Source of the DNA: Typha latifolia
Lineage: Eukaryota > Streptophyta > Magnoliopsida > Poales > Typhaceae
Length of the DNA stretch: 64,000 nucleotides
Direction of reading: 5' to 3'
Assembly (NCBI GenBank): GCA_019914945.1
Contig: CM034105.1
Location: forward strand, 12,648,001-12,712,000
Positions 36,892-49,989 of the stretch are shown piece by piece. A program made the translations under genes and the position numbers. Numbering within the stretch: position 1 is the stretch's first letter; each line of letters opens with the position of its first letter. The notes below the pieces were generated by a model. The model saw nothing but the letters and a program-made list of their open reading frames with translations, made no database searches and had not been told where the DNA came from.

Positions 36892-37350
36892 ATGAAGTAC
36901 AACCCTAGGGTTTCCAGCTCTCGCCGGAAGTGCCGCAAGGCCCACTTCACGGCCCCCTCCAGCGTCCGCCGCGTGCTCATGAGCGCTCCTCTCTCCGCGG
37001 AGCTCCGCAGCAAGTACAACGTCCGATCTGTCCCTGTCCGCAAGGATGACGAGGTCCAGGTCGTGCGCGGTAGCTTCAAGGGCCGCGAGGGCAAAGTCGT
37101 CCAAGTCTACCGCCGGAAATGGGTCATCCACGTGGAGCGCATCACCCGGGAGAAAGTTAACGGCTCCACCGTCAACGTTGGGGTCAACCCCTCCAAGGTC
37201 GTCATCACCAAGCTCAAGCTTGACAAGGATCGGAAGGCGTTGCTCGAGCGCAAGGCACGTGGCCGCGCCGCCGATAAGGCCAAAGGTAAGTTTTCCGCCG
37301 ACGAGGTCGCCGCCGCCTCCGCCTCCCCATCCCTTCAGGAGATCGACTAA
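36892..37350 (+). CDS. RPL26: 60S ribosomal protein L26 (uL24)
   Basis: A component of the cytosolic large ribosomal subunit, near the peptide exit tunnel. A single exon encodes 152 residues starting [19 protein letters not shown]. The KOW motif follows [20 protein letters not shown] at about residues 48-68, then [20 protein letters not shown] and the [14 protein letters not shown] segment typical of eukaryotic L26. The C-terminal tail is Lys/Ala-rich and slightly longer than usual (the family is about 146 residues in plants). The first in-frame ATG after a telo-box leader is used. The absence of introns matches many plant RPL26 genes. Codon use is strongly GC-ending, in keeping with high expression. 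Confidence 0.97.
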   Translation: MKYNPRVSSSRRKCRKAHFTAPSSVRRVLMSAPLSAELRSKYNVRSVPVRKDDEVQVVRGSFKGREGKVVQVYRRKWVIHVERITREKVNGSTVNVGVNPSKVVITKLKLDKDRKALLERKARGRAADKAKGKFSADEVAAASASPSLQEID

Positions 37351-38573
37351 TAGCTTCTGGATTAGCTGCTTACTTCTTTACAATCTAAGTCGAAATTTGG
37401 ATTGATTTGAGTAGTAAACTTCGTTTGGTGGATAAAGGTGGTGTTTTTATTTGCTTTTAAGTTTGTCGTTGGAATTATGAATTTTTGAAAAGAATTAATC
37501 TTCTTGATTGATATCGATTATAATGATATAGTTTTTATATGTTTATAAATACTTTTATTATCTTCTGGAATTGATGCCTATACGTGTAGAATAACACCAA
37601 CGAACTCTCTTATTAGTTCAAGAAGCACTCTCGATGATTGACTTTGTTTTAGTTTAAAAGAATCACTTTGAGATCTTGGAATTTAAGATCTCTTGATACC
37701 ATTTGAAATCTACCTGGTGCTCTGATTACTTTAACGGATTCCATGAGAAGTAGTAGTTGTAAAACACAAGCAGGTCTGAGAGATAAATTCTTGTGACACA
37801 TCTGCTGATGCTAAGATGGTAGGGAGATAAAACCCAAGAAGGAAATTGTTGTAGATTGATTCATTGTAATTGGCTTGAAGTTTTATTATATCACAATTTG
37901 TCCTCTAGATGTGTTATCAGCATATATCATTGATGAATTGGAGCAGATAATAGATAGATAGACAGGGGGCCAAATTACAGTTTATTCCTGGTTTAACTCG
38001 ATTGTAACTTACTCCCTTGTAATCAAATCTTAAAAACTCGATTTAACTCACCTCTCTTCTTGGTCTTGACCAAATTTTAGATTTTTTTTTCATTCAAAAC
38101 TAATGGTGATTTATTGGACCAGCATTCCTCACCATGGATGAATTGCAAAAATGAACTTATTTTTACCATCTTCAAATCAGATTACAGTTATATGAAAGTA
38201 ATTAAGTTTTTTTTGTATGTTCTAGTTAATGATGGAGTATGGAGGTTAAGTGCTAAAGTTTGAAATATAGGGGGTAAATTAGAATCAGACCAAATAACGG
38301 GAAGGTAAATTAAAATTTTCCCTCAAGTATGTCATGGTGAAATTTCCAAAACTATTTTGACCAAAGATGAATTACAAGTTAACTTGGGGCTTTGAAAAGG
38401 CTGAGCAGTGAATATGTTTTAAAACAAGCTATAGCCATAAATTTTTGAATTTTTCAACAATCTTTTTACAGCAGTTCATCAGGTCTTCAGCTACTGTAAA
38501 TGAACATATTCTGATTGTTAATTTGTTGCATACACTATGAGGATTCTACTAATAGATAGGAGTTGATTAACAT
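37351..38573. other. Spacer between convergent RPL26 and LPP3-type genes
   Basis: Holds the 3' UTRs of two convergent genes. Positions 37975-38330 begin CCAAATTACAGTTTATTCC and end with GGTAAATTAAAATTTTCCC, the kind of near-inverse ends seen in short non-autonomous elements, but I could not confirm terminal repeats. Confidence 0.4.
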
Positions 38574-40673
38574 TTACACCCTCCCAGATTCTAATTCATC
38601 CAGCGGTGTCCTTTTATCTCTTCGTCCAGATAATCCAATATTGCAGCCGTCTCCAGATTGTCGGTGTTCTTCGCCAATTGGATTGCAACTGACTCGTGAT
38701 TCCTCTAGCATCTGAAAATATGCATGAGGACCCCAACCTTCAGGAACAACAAGTTAATTGTCAGATAGGTTATAGGAATTTTGTTGCATAATACAAAGAT
38801 GGTTTTGTCATTTGAATACCCTAAAGAATATTAGCTCTACGTCATAAAAACATAGGGAGAGAAATATTCTCTCGGTTGGATAGAAATTTTGAAGAGAATG
38901 CAGGGAGAAGAGAGAAAAATGACCCAACTCCAAAAGTGGATAGAGAGAGAGAAAGAGAAGAACTAAATTCTCTCTCTCTTCTTTTCACCCAGTATATCCA
39001 AACAAGAGGAGAGATTATTTTCTCTAATCTTCTCTTCTGTTGTCTCCATCCAAATATAGAGCTAAGGTGCCAAATGTTGTGGCCTAAAGACACTGAAACA
39101 TGTTCAGTTATAGTAGTATGATAACAATGAGAATGGCCTGAGTATTGAACACAGGATACATAAACAAATGTCTGCTATGTCTACTGAGATTATTAGTCAC
39201 ACCTATAATCTACTTACCAGAATAAAATGATAGTTAGATAGAGTAAGAACAAGGAAATATAAGTATTACCATCAGGATGAGAAGGGGAAGGGAAGAACTG
39301 TAGATAACAAAACGAGGCCACCACATATCCTGCATTAATAAAATTTACGAATCATTATTTCAAGCATCAAAAAGCATTATTTCCAGCTGAATAATGAAGC
39401 AGTAATCAGTTTACAGGATGATTTCTCATCAAATACAGACCAAGAAGGCCACCAGCAAAAACATCCTCCCAATGATGCCGATAGTCATCCACCCTAGAAA
39501 TTCCGATAAGGGATGCAACAAGTAGAGGAAGAAATACTATGCAAAGTTTTGCCACATGGCCTCCACGGTCGAATGCTTTAATTTTTCCAGACAAATATAA
39601 TGCCAGAAAACTAAGACCTGCAAAAGACCCTGCAAGATGCCATAGTGACATCAAAAAATTTCTCTTACCACTGAAATTAACCTGTAATCAAACATGAGAT
39701 GAATATGAGCAGTTGGCTATGTGACATATATGTTGACAAAATAGTTATTCTTTTCATATTTGTGTAGTCCTCATCCAAATATCTTAGACAGGGTCTGACT
39801 TACAATGCATTTTCCATGAGGATGCCAAAGAGAAAAGAAATTAACAAGATCTTACATGAAGTATGGCCACTAGGAAAGCTCTTGTGACCCTCCTTTATTA
39901 AACTTCTTTCCCCGTGACAAATTACATTTCCTGTTACTCCATCATACAACTGATCAAAAAGAAATGTGTACAAAGATATGATCAAGGATACCTATGAAGT
40001 ACACAGCAAAAATGAAACAATATGATATGCACGAAAGGATCCAAAAATCGACCTCTTTTCCATCAGGAAAACAACGCCAATAAAAATCAGGTCGTGGTCT
40101 CCCAACTGTGTCCTTGATTGCACCAGTTATGACTCCAGTTATGAGCACAGAAAAGAGGAGGCCTGATATTGCAATTTGAACTTATCTACTCAAATGATAT
40201 TCTTGTAAGCATCAAAATATATTTAAAAGGAGAATCTATTCAAATAAGGAAAAAATGGGGATGAGAACCACCTAATACCGCATGATGAAGATCGTAAACA
40301 TCTCTTCTACGGAAATAGAAGGCAATGAAGATGAGAACAGGCAACAATAAGGAAATTATCTACAAAAAAAAAAGTCAGTATTACAGATATGTGGACAGGA
40401 TCAATCTAATTCAATGGATTTGCAAAAGGTAGCAACTGAAATATATCAATAACTCACCGGAACAGCCCATGCTGGTACAGTGTTATTCTTTAATGGATAT
40501 TTAAGATCAGTCATCATTTCTTTCCCAACAAAACGATAAAATGGGAGAGCAACATGCAAACAGACTACCATCAATACAAGAAAAACGAGAATGATCCAGT
40601 CGTGCATATGCTTCTTTGTCAATTTGACTCCATGAGATTGAACTGTATGTGAACCCAACTGAATCTCTCGCAT
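38574..40673 (-). CDS. Lipid phosphate phosphatase, LPP3 type
   Basis: An integral membrane phosphatase (PAP2 family) that dephosphorylates phosphatidic acid and related lipid phosphates. Exons are 40673-40458, 40359-40272, 40162-40053, 39949-39856, 39629-39441, 39329-39270 and 38737-38574, in phase, giving 306 residues. The start [15 protein letters not shown] and [10 protein letters not shown] match plant LPP3. The three catalytic motifs are present: K118-x6-RP (KDTVGRPRP), PSGH at 164-167, and SR-x5-H ([12 protein letters not shown], 214-225). About six hydrophobic helices are seen. Plants usually have W where R220 stands (DYWHHW), a minor oddity. The donor after FPDGKE is GTCGAT, weaker than usual. 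A likely non-coding 5' exon ends near 42030 at CTACCCG/GTAAGCC, giving a first intron of about 1.3 kb. Confidence 0.94.
38830..39065. mobile_element. Fold-back element in an LPP3-type intron
   Basis: This stretch starts TTAGCTCTA and ends TATAGAGCTAA. Inner parts also pair in inverted order (TTGGATAGAAA with the ATCCAAATA end, and GAGAGAGAAAGAGAAGAA with TTCTCTCTCTCTTCTTTT). The layout fits a small non-autonomous inverted-repeat transposon sitting in the last intron. The family is not known. Confidence 0.4.
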
Positions 40674-41364
40674 GTTGTCCTTCAAGAGAAAATTAATAGT
40701 AAAGCTTTTGACTAGTTTTCAACTCTTGATAAGATTGCATAGCGATCAATACAATATGATTTGAGATGCAAAATGACAACGTCCAATATCTCCAAAGTGA
40801 GTTTTTGTAACTGCTCTAACAATGTTATCAAGAGTTGGCATGACAAAGGACACCATCACGGCCTGACATGCCATTCATTGATATGGTATGTGCCATCTCA
40901 TACATACCACGCCAAACCAGCTATCTGCACATCCCCATGACAATGGAACGTCCTTGAAAAGAATAATGTGAATCTAATTGGTGGCCCTGCTCTTAGGTAC
41001 AGCTCTACTCTAGGACTTGTAAAGGAAATAACTTAAAATGAAATTGTTTGTGTTGAACACACATAACTACTGGCCCTTTTACTATTCTCCATCCAATGCT
41101 TAAATCCTCTGCCTTGAATTCCAAGATCATTTATCAGATCTTCAATTATTTTTTTGCCTAGAAGATATATTACCTATGTCTGGTGTGTTTACCACAGAGC
41201 TTTCCTTAATTTGTTTGTTTTTGGATGATATTGTTATTATTCATGTAACATATAATAATTATGTGAAATGCACAGCATGCATCAGGACATTCCCAGAAAC
41301 TTGGCTATCGATAAAATAGATTCTTATCCTTTTATTGAATTTGTCATGCGAAGAACATCATTGA

Positions 41365-41470
41365 AAATGCCATGATTCAAAAAGTAAATTACATATATTT
41401 GAAATTTTTTAACACTCAAATGCCATGATTCATATAAAGACAATTACATGTATTTGAAAGTTTTTAGCAT
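41365..41470. repeat. About 53-bp imperfect tandem duplication
   Basis: Both units start TGCCATGATTCA and share AATTACAT, TATTTGAAA and TTTTTA in order. It lies in the probable first intron of the LPP3-type gene. Confidence 0.7.
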
Positions 41471-42310
41471 CATATCTGACTCTTGTTCGCCACATTTTCA
41501 AAGTACAAAGGAAAAAAAAAAGGTACTAATACTAGAAATTCCATTTTTTTCAACCAAAAACACAATCAAAAGGACCCCTAAATATTCTAACTAGTTGATT
41601 AAAGCAATACAATACCACTTATCTTGGCATTTCTCAAAGAATCAAATAAACTAACCGAAATGATAAAACAATATGTAATGGTTAAAACTTCAAAATTGAT
41701 AGCTTCAAGTGGGTTTCTTACAAGCACCCCGGGCATCATTCACTACCACCATGAACATGTAAAGATTTTTCAGTCAAGCGACAACAAATAGAAAAAAAGA
41801 AAAGAAGAAGGTCGAAAAAAGCCTTTACCCTTGGACTTACAGTCAGCAACCCACAAAATGACATGCTATTCCGCCTTCCTCTGGTCAACTCTCCAAATTG
41901 CTTACTCCAATGCCCGACTTGGAGAGGCCAATTCTTAACCAAAACAAACGTAATCCAACAATGGAACCAGGAAGCACTTCGTTCTGAGGGATTAAGAGAG
42001 AGAATAAAGTGGGAAATAATGGCTTACCGGGTAGTTCTTAGGGCTTGGAAGTCGGTTTCCGTGAAGAAGAGAGAAGCTTTTGATGTGATGGGGGGGGACC
42101 GGGGAGTGGTTTTAAGTTTAGGCTGAAGGAATATTTACATTTCACACCCAATATTTTCACGAATTTATGTTTTAACACCGTATCTTTCCGGTATTTACAC
42201 TGTCAACCCCATGCTTTCGACTTTAGTCTCATAAAACATCCCGATTTAATCATGGCCGGCAGTAACTTTGATTTCCCCCAAAAAAATATTTAGATTAAAA
42301 CATTAGTTAT

Positions 42311-42480
42311 GGCCTTGTTTGGCTTAAGACTAAGCCCCGAACTCGATTAGTTAATTTTACTTTTTTAATCTTAATTTTTTATAAAATTTAAAAAATATAA
42401 AAATATATTTAATTATTAAACTAGTTTAGGAGTCTCTGAAGTAGTTTAAGAGAGCTCCTAAACTTAAAAGCAAACTAGCC
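42311..42480 (-). mobile_element. Short inverted-repeat element (MITE), copy 3 of 3
   Basis: Starts GGCCTTGTTTGGCTTAAG and ends CTTAAAAGCAAACTAGCC, an imperfect 18-bp inverted repeat. Relative to the copies at 7.9 and 36.1 kb it is in the opposite orientation; the reverse complement carries GACTCCTAAACT and GTTCGGGGCTTAG. It sits about 200 bases upstream of the probable LPP3-type 5' exon. The ends look like PIF/Harbinger (Tourist) elements. Confidence 0.65.
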
Positions 42481-42992
42481 TAATATACTAAAGTAGCTTA
42501 GTTTTGAGCCGAATAGACTGTAACTACTTTTCTTTTTCTTTAGATAAATGAGAGAGAGGAAGAAAGAGCTGAACTCCCGGCAGAGCTAGTGCTAGTGCTT
42601 CCTTAGATCCCCTTCATTTCACTTTCTTTTCCCTCCTCTCCTTCGAAGCTCCTCTCTTTTCTCTATCTTCTGACAGCAACTACTCGGACAAGAGGAGTTT
42701 TGGCCATTACATAATTAGATCATTTATTAAAATCAAGTCAATCCAAATTGCATTTTAACAAATTAATTCGACCAGGTGGGTGTAGGTCCTAAGAGTTGGC
42801 AAGCTACTCCTCTCATCATTTTCAAATTCCTATTGGAACTTGAGACAAAAATTTCTTGTACTGAGGATTATTGGCCTCACTGCCTACCTATATCCAGACA
42901 GAATTCTGTGCATTTGAAAGGATGATTTGAATCAAAAGCTCCTCTCTTTCCTTTAGCTTCTAACCACTTGGGGTCTGCATCATTGCATGTAC

Positions 42993-43042
<50 letters not shown>

Positions 43043-44904
43043 TATTCAATCTACGAAGCAAAAAAGCTTAAGATACACAAAAGAAAGACAGCATCCTGAA
43101 TGGCAGATATGTATGCTAACTTTTATTAAAGATACTAAGATCTTTCCTCCAAATTGCATCAATGGACGACAAAGTTGGTGTTCTTGAAGACTGACCAAGC
43201 ACACGGTATAGCATTGTACTATTGTTAGTTTTCTTTGGTTTTTCGGTTAAGAAAGAAACTAGAGTACCTAGTAGTTACTTTTAAAATTACACCTCTAATA
43301 TAAACTAAAATAATTTAATATTTGATTGTAAGTTAGAATAGTTATAAAATACTTATTTTTAATATGACACAAAAGTCGAGGTAAAAGTACAAGTATTAAG
43401 TCAAGATTAACTCAAATATGTGTAATTTAAATTAAAATACTCTCAGTTTCGATGCAAGCTGATGTAGCATCTATTATCCGGTTGTGCATTAATCACAGGC
43501 CTCTGAAGTTTTGATTCTATTCGTTCAAATTCAATCACTCTTTTATATTATTCTTCGGTGGAGATTAAAGTCATTAGATGTGCACAATCGACGACACAAT
43601 TTGACTAGGAACTCCGTTGTTCCCTTCTTTAGTCAGAGATGGTTGGGTTTCACCAATGCCAATGTACACTTCCTCTATTCCACCATCTACCCACTATGCA
43701 ATTCGAATTCGGATGACTCTCAAAAGCCAAGGCAAAGCCAAAGAGCAAGCACCATTTGGTGACGCTAAGAATGCCATTTTTGTCAGGAAACATTCATATC
43801 ACGCCCATTTGAAAAAATAATGGCTGATTGACTTGACTGGTCAATAGTGCTTTTGGAGCTACATTTGGACGAAAAGATAAGAGGATATATCTGAATGGAA
43901 AATGATTGAATTTTATAATGTCATTATTTTTTCAATCTATAAGTTAATACAAAATTATATATATTTAAAATAATATTGATTGAATTTTAAATTAAAAAAA
44001 ATATGATAAATTGGATAAAAAAAAAGAGATAATGAGTGCAAATAATATATAGAAATTCCACCAAATATTATTATCAGAATCTTTAAAGAAAAATCGAATC
44101 CAACGTTGTGCTACAGTGATGGCTTCTTTACTACTACCTTGTAAGAGGGCCGTCGTAACTCCGTGTAATCCTCTCCACTGTTTGCTCGCAAACATCCAAG
44201 TCATGTGAGAAACCTCAAAACCCCACCACTACCTGACCGCCAACTGTCCCTTTTCATTCTTAAAATATAGTCTCTTTCTATGGAACCCCACCTCGTCCCT
44301 GCACAATCTCCCACGCAATCCAGGTTGGATCGTACGAGATCCCTCGTGACAACACCCAATTCCCACGCATCCCTAAGCTTCTTAGTTTTCTTTAATCTAA
44401 GTTTAAATGACCACAGTAATGATTCATATAATAACATTCTATAAAAAATTCCAATCAGATATATCTCTATCTCAATATCTGAAAGGAATAAAAATTTCCA
44501 AGTTAATAGTTAATGATGAATATCCTTCTTTAAATTATCTTCACAACCCAATACAAAAGACCTTCTTAACAATGACTTATTTTCCTGGTAGATTACAAGT
44601 CTGCAATTTATTAAGTCAAATTTGAAAGAAGAATCAAAGATATAACTCTGTGATGATATCTTAGAACTCGAACGCTTAGTCCATTAACAAAAGACTAATA
44701 AGGAATTTGTTCAATTCCTAGACTGAGCTCAGTTCTCATATAAAGTGAAATATTTCATTCAGATACAAACACAACCGAGAAGACTCATAACAACACACTT
44801 TCTTAATCCTTATTCCATCTCACAACATCGGATGCATTATACTTAAAGACATTACAATAGACAATAAGCAAAAGAGAGGACATACCATTTAACAATAGTT
44901 ATAA
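42481..44904. other. Spacer upstream of the LPP3-type gene, 3' of the PB1 gene
   Basis: An (AT)n tract lies at 42996-43040. Positions 43260-43400 resemble 9800-9960. A slightly GC-richer stretch at 44100-44400 has open frames on the minus strand but no recognised motif. The last few hundred bases are probably the PB1 gene's 3' UTR. Confidence 0.45.
42996..43040. repeat. (AT)n microsatellite
   Basis: About 22 AT units without interruption. Confidence 0.95.
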
Positions 44905-46427
44905 CTATGATGGTCGATTCTGCTTCCCATCACCCTGCCCAGCTTCGCTGTTCGACGGCGGCGAAGTCGCCTGAGAATAGTACATCGGAGCGCGGCCATG
45001 GTCGGCGTACTCATATGCGTAATTTCCCGTCATGGACGGCGGCTGAGACGGGCGCTGGTGCACCAAATGGTACCCTGGAATTTGGTACTGCGGCGCCGCA
45101 GAGGTCTGTTGAAATTGAGCGGGGGGCGGCGCGAGGGTGGTGGGCACGGTCCTGTACATGTTAGCAGCTTGCACTTCTGGATCCAACGGCACTCTCGGGA
45201 ACGGCTTGCCGGCGTTCGGGTGCGGGAAGTGGGGCGACGACGCTGGCAAATTGTAGGGGAAGAAGATCATCTGGGGTTGCTGTTGCTGCTGCTGCTGCTG
45301 CGGCTGTGGCGGTGGCGGTTGGATCTGATAGTAAGTAGGCAGCGTGGGCACGAAGGTGGTGTTGGTAGCCGCAGTCCCCGCCCCCGCCGCGTGTTGGATG
45401 TACTGCGGCTGCGGCACATGAGGGTATATGTAGCCACTGTCGGGAACAGGTACCGGAATCCGATAGCCACCGTCGACGCCGGCAGGAACTGGGAAATCTT
45501 GCTTTAGTTCGCCGGCGGAAGAAGATTTATCCGGGTAGTACATGGATCTGTGAGCAGCACAACAACGACGAACGGCTGAATTTAGAGCTGTGTTAAAAAG
45601 TTGTAAAGAATCGAAAACGAGATTTACCTCCCACTAGGATCGGATATGGCGGGGTCGAAGGAGGCGGGTTTCGGGTCGGGGAGAGGGATCGGGGGGAGAT
45701 TGGAGAGCGACGGCGCCGACGATGTGGACCCGAACGACGACGTCTTGTCGAGCATCGGCGAGTCGGGAATCGGATGGGGGGCGGCCGATCCGGCCGCCGA
45801 CGAGGCGGCAGGGCGGGAGGATAACGACGGGTCGTCATCCAAGCCGAGAAGGGAGTTAACGGATCCAGAGCCAGCAGAGACGACGGCGCTATTGAGGGCG
45901 TCGACGAACCAAGTCTCCGATTTGGTCTCGTCATCAAGAAGCGAGCCCATCGATGACGACGCTGACGAGGAGGAAGGGAAGAGGAACAACCGTAGCCTCG
46001 ACGCCTTGGTCGATCCACCGCCAGAAGCGGCGTTTCCGGCGGCGATCCGATCGTACTCGTCAATGAGGTTGTCGAAGTCCTCATCGGTGGTGACAGAGAT
46101 AAGGGAGTCAAGGTCCTCGTTGGGGAGCTGGTACTTGAGGGAGAAAGGGCGGTTGTTGAGGAGGGAGCGCGAGAGCTTGGATCGGAAGTCGGCGAGAGAG
46201 GACTGGCGATCGACGACCACCATGCGAGTATCTCCGCCGAGGTAGCACAGGGATTTATCCGTGGGGCGGGGAACGATGCGGCCGCCGTAGCTGCACATGA
46301 GGCGCAGACGGGAGGAGGAAGAAGAAGAGGAAGAAGGTAAGAGATCGTCGCACGACTCGCCGCCGCGGGAGCGGGGAGACGAGTCGAGCGAGTCGGGGTA
46401 GGAGGCAACCGGTGGAATCTTCTCCAT
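44905..46427 (-). CDS. PB1-domain protein
   Basis: PB1 domains mediate protein-protein contacts by pairing basic and acidic surfaces. Exon 1 is 46427-45628 and exon 2 is 45547-44905, joined in phase, giving 480 residues. After a Ser-rich start, the PB1 domain covers about 41-128: LRLMCSYGGRIVPRP with the basic strand (the Arg of GGR), YLGGDTRMVVVDR, and the acidic loop at DLDSLISVTTDEDFDNLIDE. The rest is low-complexity and disordered, rich in Pro, Ser and Gln, with eight Gln in a row from a CTG-type trinucleotide run, and aromatic-proline pairs (YYQIQPPPPQP, GYIYPHVPQPQY). This layout matches a plant PB1 family of unknown biochemical role. The N-terminal half has strong GC bias. No kinase domain is present, so it is not a PB1-Raf kinase. 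Confidence 0.93.
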
Positions 46428-46636
46428 CGTTGGAGGAGAAGGGAAGAACGCTGGAGAATTTAGAAAGGAAGAGGAGAAGGAGAGGGGATTGGGGAGATCT
46501 TTTTGGGTCCTTTTTGTTAATTTTAGTTGGGAAAAATGCTTCTTGGGGGGCTACTTTCTTCTTAAGTTTCCTAAAATTCTATTCTGTATGTCAAAAATTA
46601 TACCTCTATTTTTATTAAATAATTAACTAATATTAT

Positions 46637-46684
<48 letters not shown>

Positions 46685-48803
46685 TTTTTTTTGTGTCCTT
46701 TTCTTTTCCTCTTTGACAATTTATATATCATATATCTCTTTCTTTCTTTCCTTGGAAGCTAAGGATGCAAGGTGTTAGAAAGGTGAAAAGATTGGAGGTT
46801 TGGAATGGTTTAGGTTTTTTTTTTAAAAAAAATAGTTATATTATGACCACCTAAAATGTTTGTCTATTTTTGTATGCACTCAGTGAATATTGTGGTTGTT
46901 TAGGTATTTTTATATGTCTTACATTTCTATTGAAGTAATACCTGACTTGTAACTTCGTATTCTGGTCTATTTTAGTATGCACTAATCACATAATAGTCCT
47001 CAGGTTACTTCAACATTAATCACATAATATTCACACATAGTTTTTCGACCAACAAGTTTAATGGTAATTAACAAGATGAGCATGTTGAAAAAAAATAATT
47101 AGTTAAAAGATAAATATGTAAAGGGGTGCATGTTGAGGGCAATAGTTTAGAGGTCTACATATAATTATCTGGTTTTTTAATAACTTATCTATAAAATTAT
47201 CGATGATTATAATATTTAACACGGCAAAATTATAATCGTATAAATGGGTTAAGTAACATTTATTATTGTTTCATATAATATAGTATTTTTTGGGGGTGTA
47301 TTGGATGAGATATACGTCGCTTTCTTCTTTCTTTTTAATATTTGGGGACTAAGAGATGAAGGAAGCTTAAGAAAGGTAGGACCCGGGAGATAGAGAGAAA
47401 AATATCGGCTATATTTTTATATTTGTAATCCATAAGAAAAAAACTTGAATCATAGTTTTGATCGGCGGAAAGAATAATATGTGAATTTTACCCTTCATTT
47501 ATTATAGTGCTTGTTGTGATTGTGTTATTTTTTTTTATTTCTACTTATTAATTACGATGGGGATTAGTATAAATTTTCATTATTTAATATTCTAACTTTA
47601 AGCAAACATGGAATCTCATTTGCTTAATTACTAATGATGGTTGTGTTAGCAAAAAAATTTCTCATTAAGGCCTTGGATGGATACACCTAAAAGTAAATGT
47701 AATAGAAAGAAGGCAAGAGAAATATTAGAATATAAAAAAAAATTAAAATGATTAAGTTATCTACAGTTGTTAAATATAAATAATTATGAGCGTCGTTTTC
47801 TAACGACTTAAGTTTTATAGTAATAAACTAATTATTATTAATGTAAGAGTTCCAATATATTGAATGTAAGGAGATATATGGACTCCACATTTATACCATC
47901 TCTTCAGTGACCATGATATGCCACCAGTTTCTTTCTTCCCTTTGGGAGAAGGCAAATGATAGGATGCAAAGGAGTTTATAAAATAGCATTCTTCCCAAGT
48001 GGAAAAGGACATGGATGGGAGCCAATCTTATCTCAAGCTCTTACCCACTCCTTTGTGCTTAGGCTTTACATTTTCCATATGGCCCCCATCATGAGATGAT
48101 GAGAATCTAGCCATTTTATGACCACCCTTTTCCATTTCAAAACCTTAGAGAAATTAGTTTCATTATAATTCACACTTTATTCTATTGATATTTATCATTT
48201 GACCTTGCGTTTTACTTTTAATATCTCAAAAAATATCTTATTCTAGGTTTTCCTTAATAGACCGTTATTATATAGATGTAAAATTATCTTAACGCACTTG
48301 AGCGGTAGAATGTTTATAATAAAATTTTTAATATTTTATAAGTATAATTAAGGTAGGGTTTGGATGTAGTTAGCGTGGATTATTATACGACAAATAGTCT
48401 TTTTTTTAACACAAAAGTAAAACTTAATAGTGTCTCAGTTAAATCAGCGTTATTAAAATTTGAATCTAAATACGATTCATTCATCGGAGCACTATCTCAT
48501 TGGCATGGCATAAGCTTTCTCTTAAATGTCTTAAAAGCAAGCTCTAGACTGAAAATAAGAAGTGGGAGATGAACTCCCATTTAGTCCTCCACTTCTCTTA
48601 GTAACAACTCCTGTTTGGCCTCATAATTGTGGGGGCTTATCTAACCTTTTAACATACTATTGTAGTTGTAGGATTGGGGATGGAAATTATTGGTGTGGTT
48701 GTAGATAACATATATAAACAAACAGTTGGTCCTATGTCTGGCTCCTTTGTCCTCTCTCTGATGGCTACAAAAGAGTATCTATGAGATGGTGAAGTGAGGG
48801 AAA

Positions 48804-48805
<2 letters not shown>

Positions 48806-48836
<31 letters not shown>

Positions 48837-48876
48837 TAATGTGATTGGATGGTGACTAAGATGCTTGAACATTGGC

Positions 48877-48909
<33 letters not shown>
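48806..48909. repeat. (GT)n and (GA)n microsatellites
   Basis: About 14 GT units at 48806-48834 and about 14 GA units at 48881-48909. Confidence 0.95.
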
Positions 48910-48912
<3 letters not shown>

Positions 48913-49989
48913 TCATTCATAATATTTTTAAGGATTTGATTGGTTCACAGGAGCCTTTGTTTTTAGGGAAATTTATCAGAGACAAAATGTTAGCTGACCG
49001 AATAGAGAATATTTTAGATTAATAAAGTAAAAAATATTCAGAACTAGACTTAATCTGACAGCAACTAACAGAATAGAAAATACACCTTAATTGTAACAAA
49101 TATACTCATTCATATTATGGTAATTTTACATCTATAGTTAATTTACTAAGTTTTTATTTATGTTTATTTACCGGAAAATTGAGTTGTTGTCCATTTACAA
49201 GGCTCTATTTATTAGTGCTTGGGCTTCGGTCGAAAAGGCCAGCGATCTATTGGGCCATCGTCTATCGACTATGCTAGGGTTTCGGGTTTGGTTCTCTTCT
49301 CCTTCTTGTACATGGATATTCTTTTTACCGGGAACTATAGTATAATCCACTCTTTAGCATTCTCCACAAGTGTTTCGTTAAGCAGCAAGCTAAGTTCTTA
49401 ATCAACACTCGAGAAATTTAACTGCATAAAGTGAGAAAAAAAAATCCATAGATTTCGCTGATAAGGAAATAACCACCTATGACTGAAACATAAGTTATAA
49501 TGCTCAGTAAAGACGATCCTTTGTGTTATAAACCCATAATGTGATGCTATATGTAAGAATATTAAGGTATGTCTTAACAAGACCAGAGTACATAAAATAT
49601 CTCAAAATTTCGACATTTTCCACTTTTACATATCTCAGCAACTTGTAGTACGCTTTTAGTTTGTGAATTGTTCGTAGGAGCTATTAGGCCCTGTTTGAGT
49701 GTTTGGAGTTTTATCTTTGTAGCATATCAAATGTGTAGTATTGGACATACGCAATTATTCAAGTCCATAGGAAAAGATTGCAATCGAGTACATGTTTCTT
49801 TTTTGGTGTTTGTTTGGGTGTGGAAGAGAATCCTCGTAGTTGGAAGAGAAGTGGACTGTAGAAGGGGATGAGAGAAAGAATATGGCTAGTGATGAGTGAT
49901 GAGTGATTGAGGTGAGGTTTGGTACATTAGAAAGGAGAGTGTGTGAGGAAGGGGGGGCAAGGGGACTTAGAGCCTCTTAGTTCATTTAT

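Noticed and set aside
45593..46408. 271-codon minus-strand frame overlapping the PB1 gene
   Set aside because: Shifted frame of the GC-rich PB1 exon; Ser/Pro/Arg-rich with no domain.
49219..49401. Short frames after the orphan promoter motifs at 49.25 kb
   Set aside because: Only about 60 codons, AT-rich, without a recognisable product.
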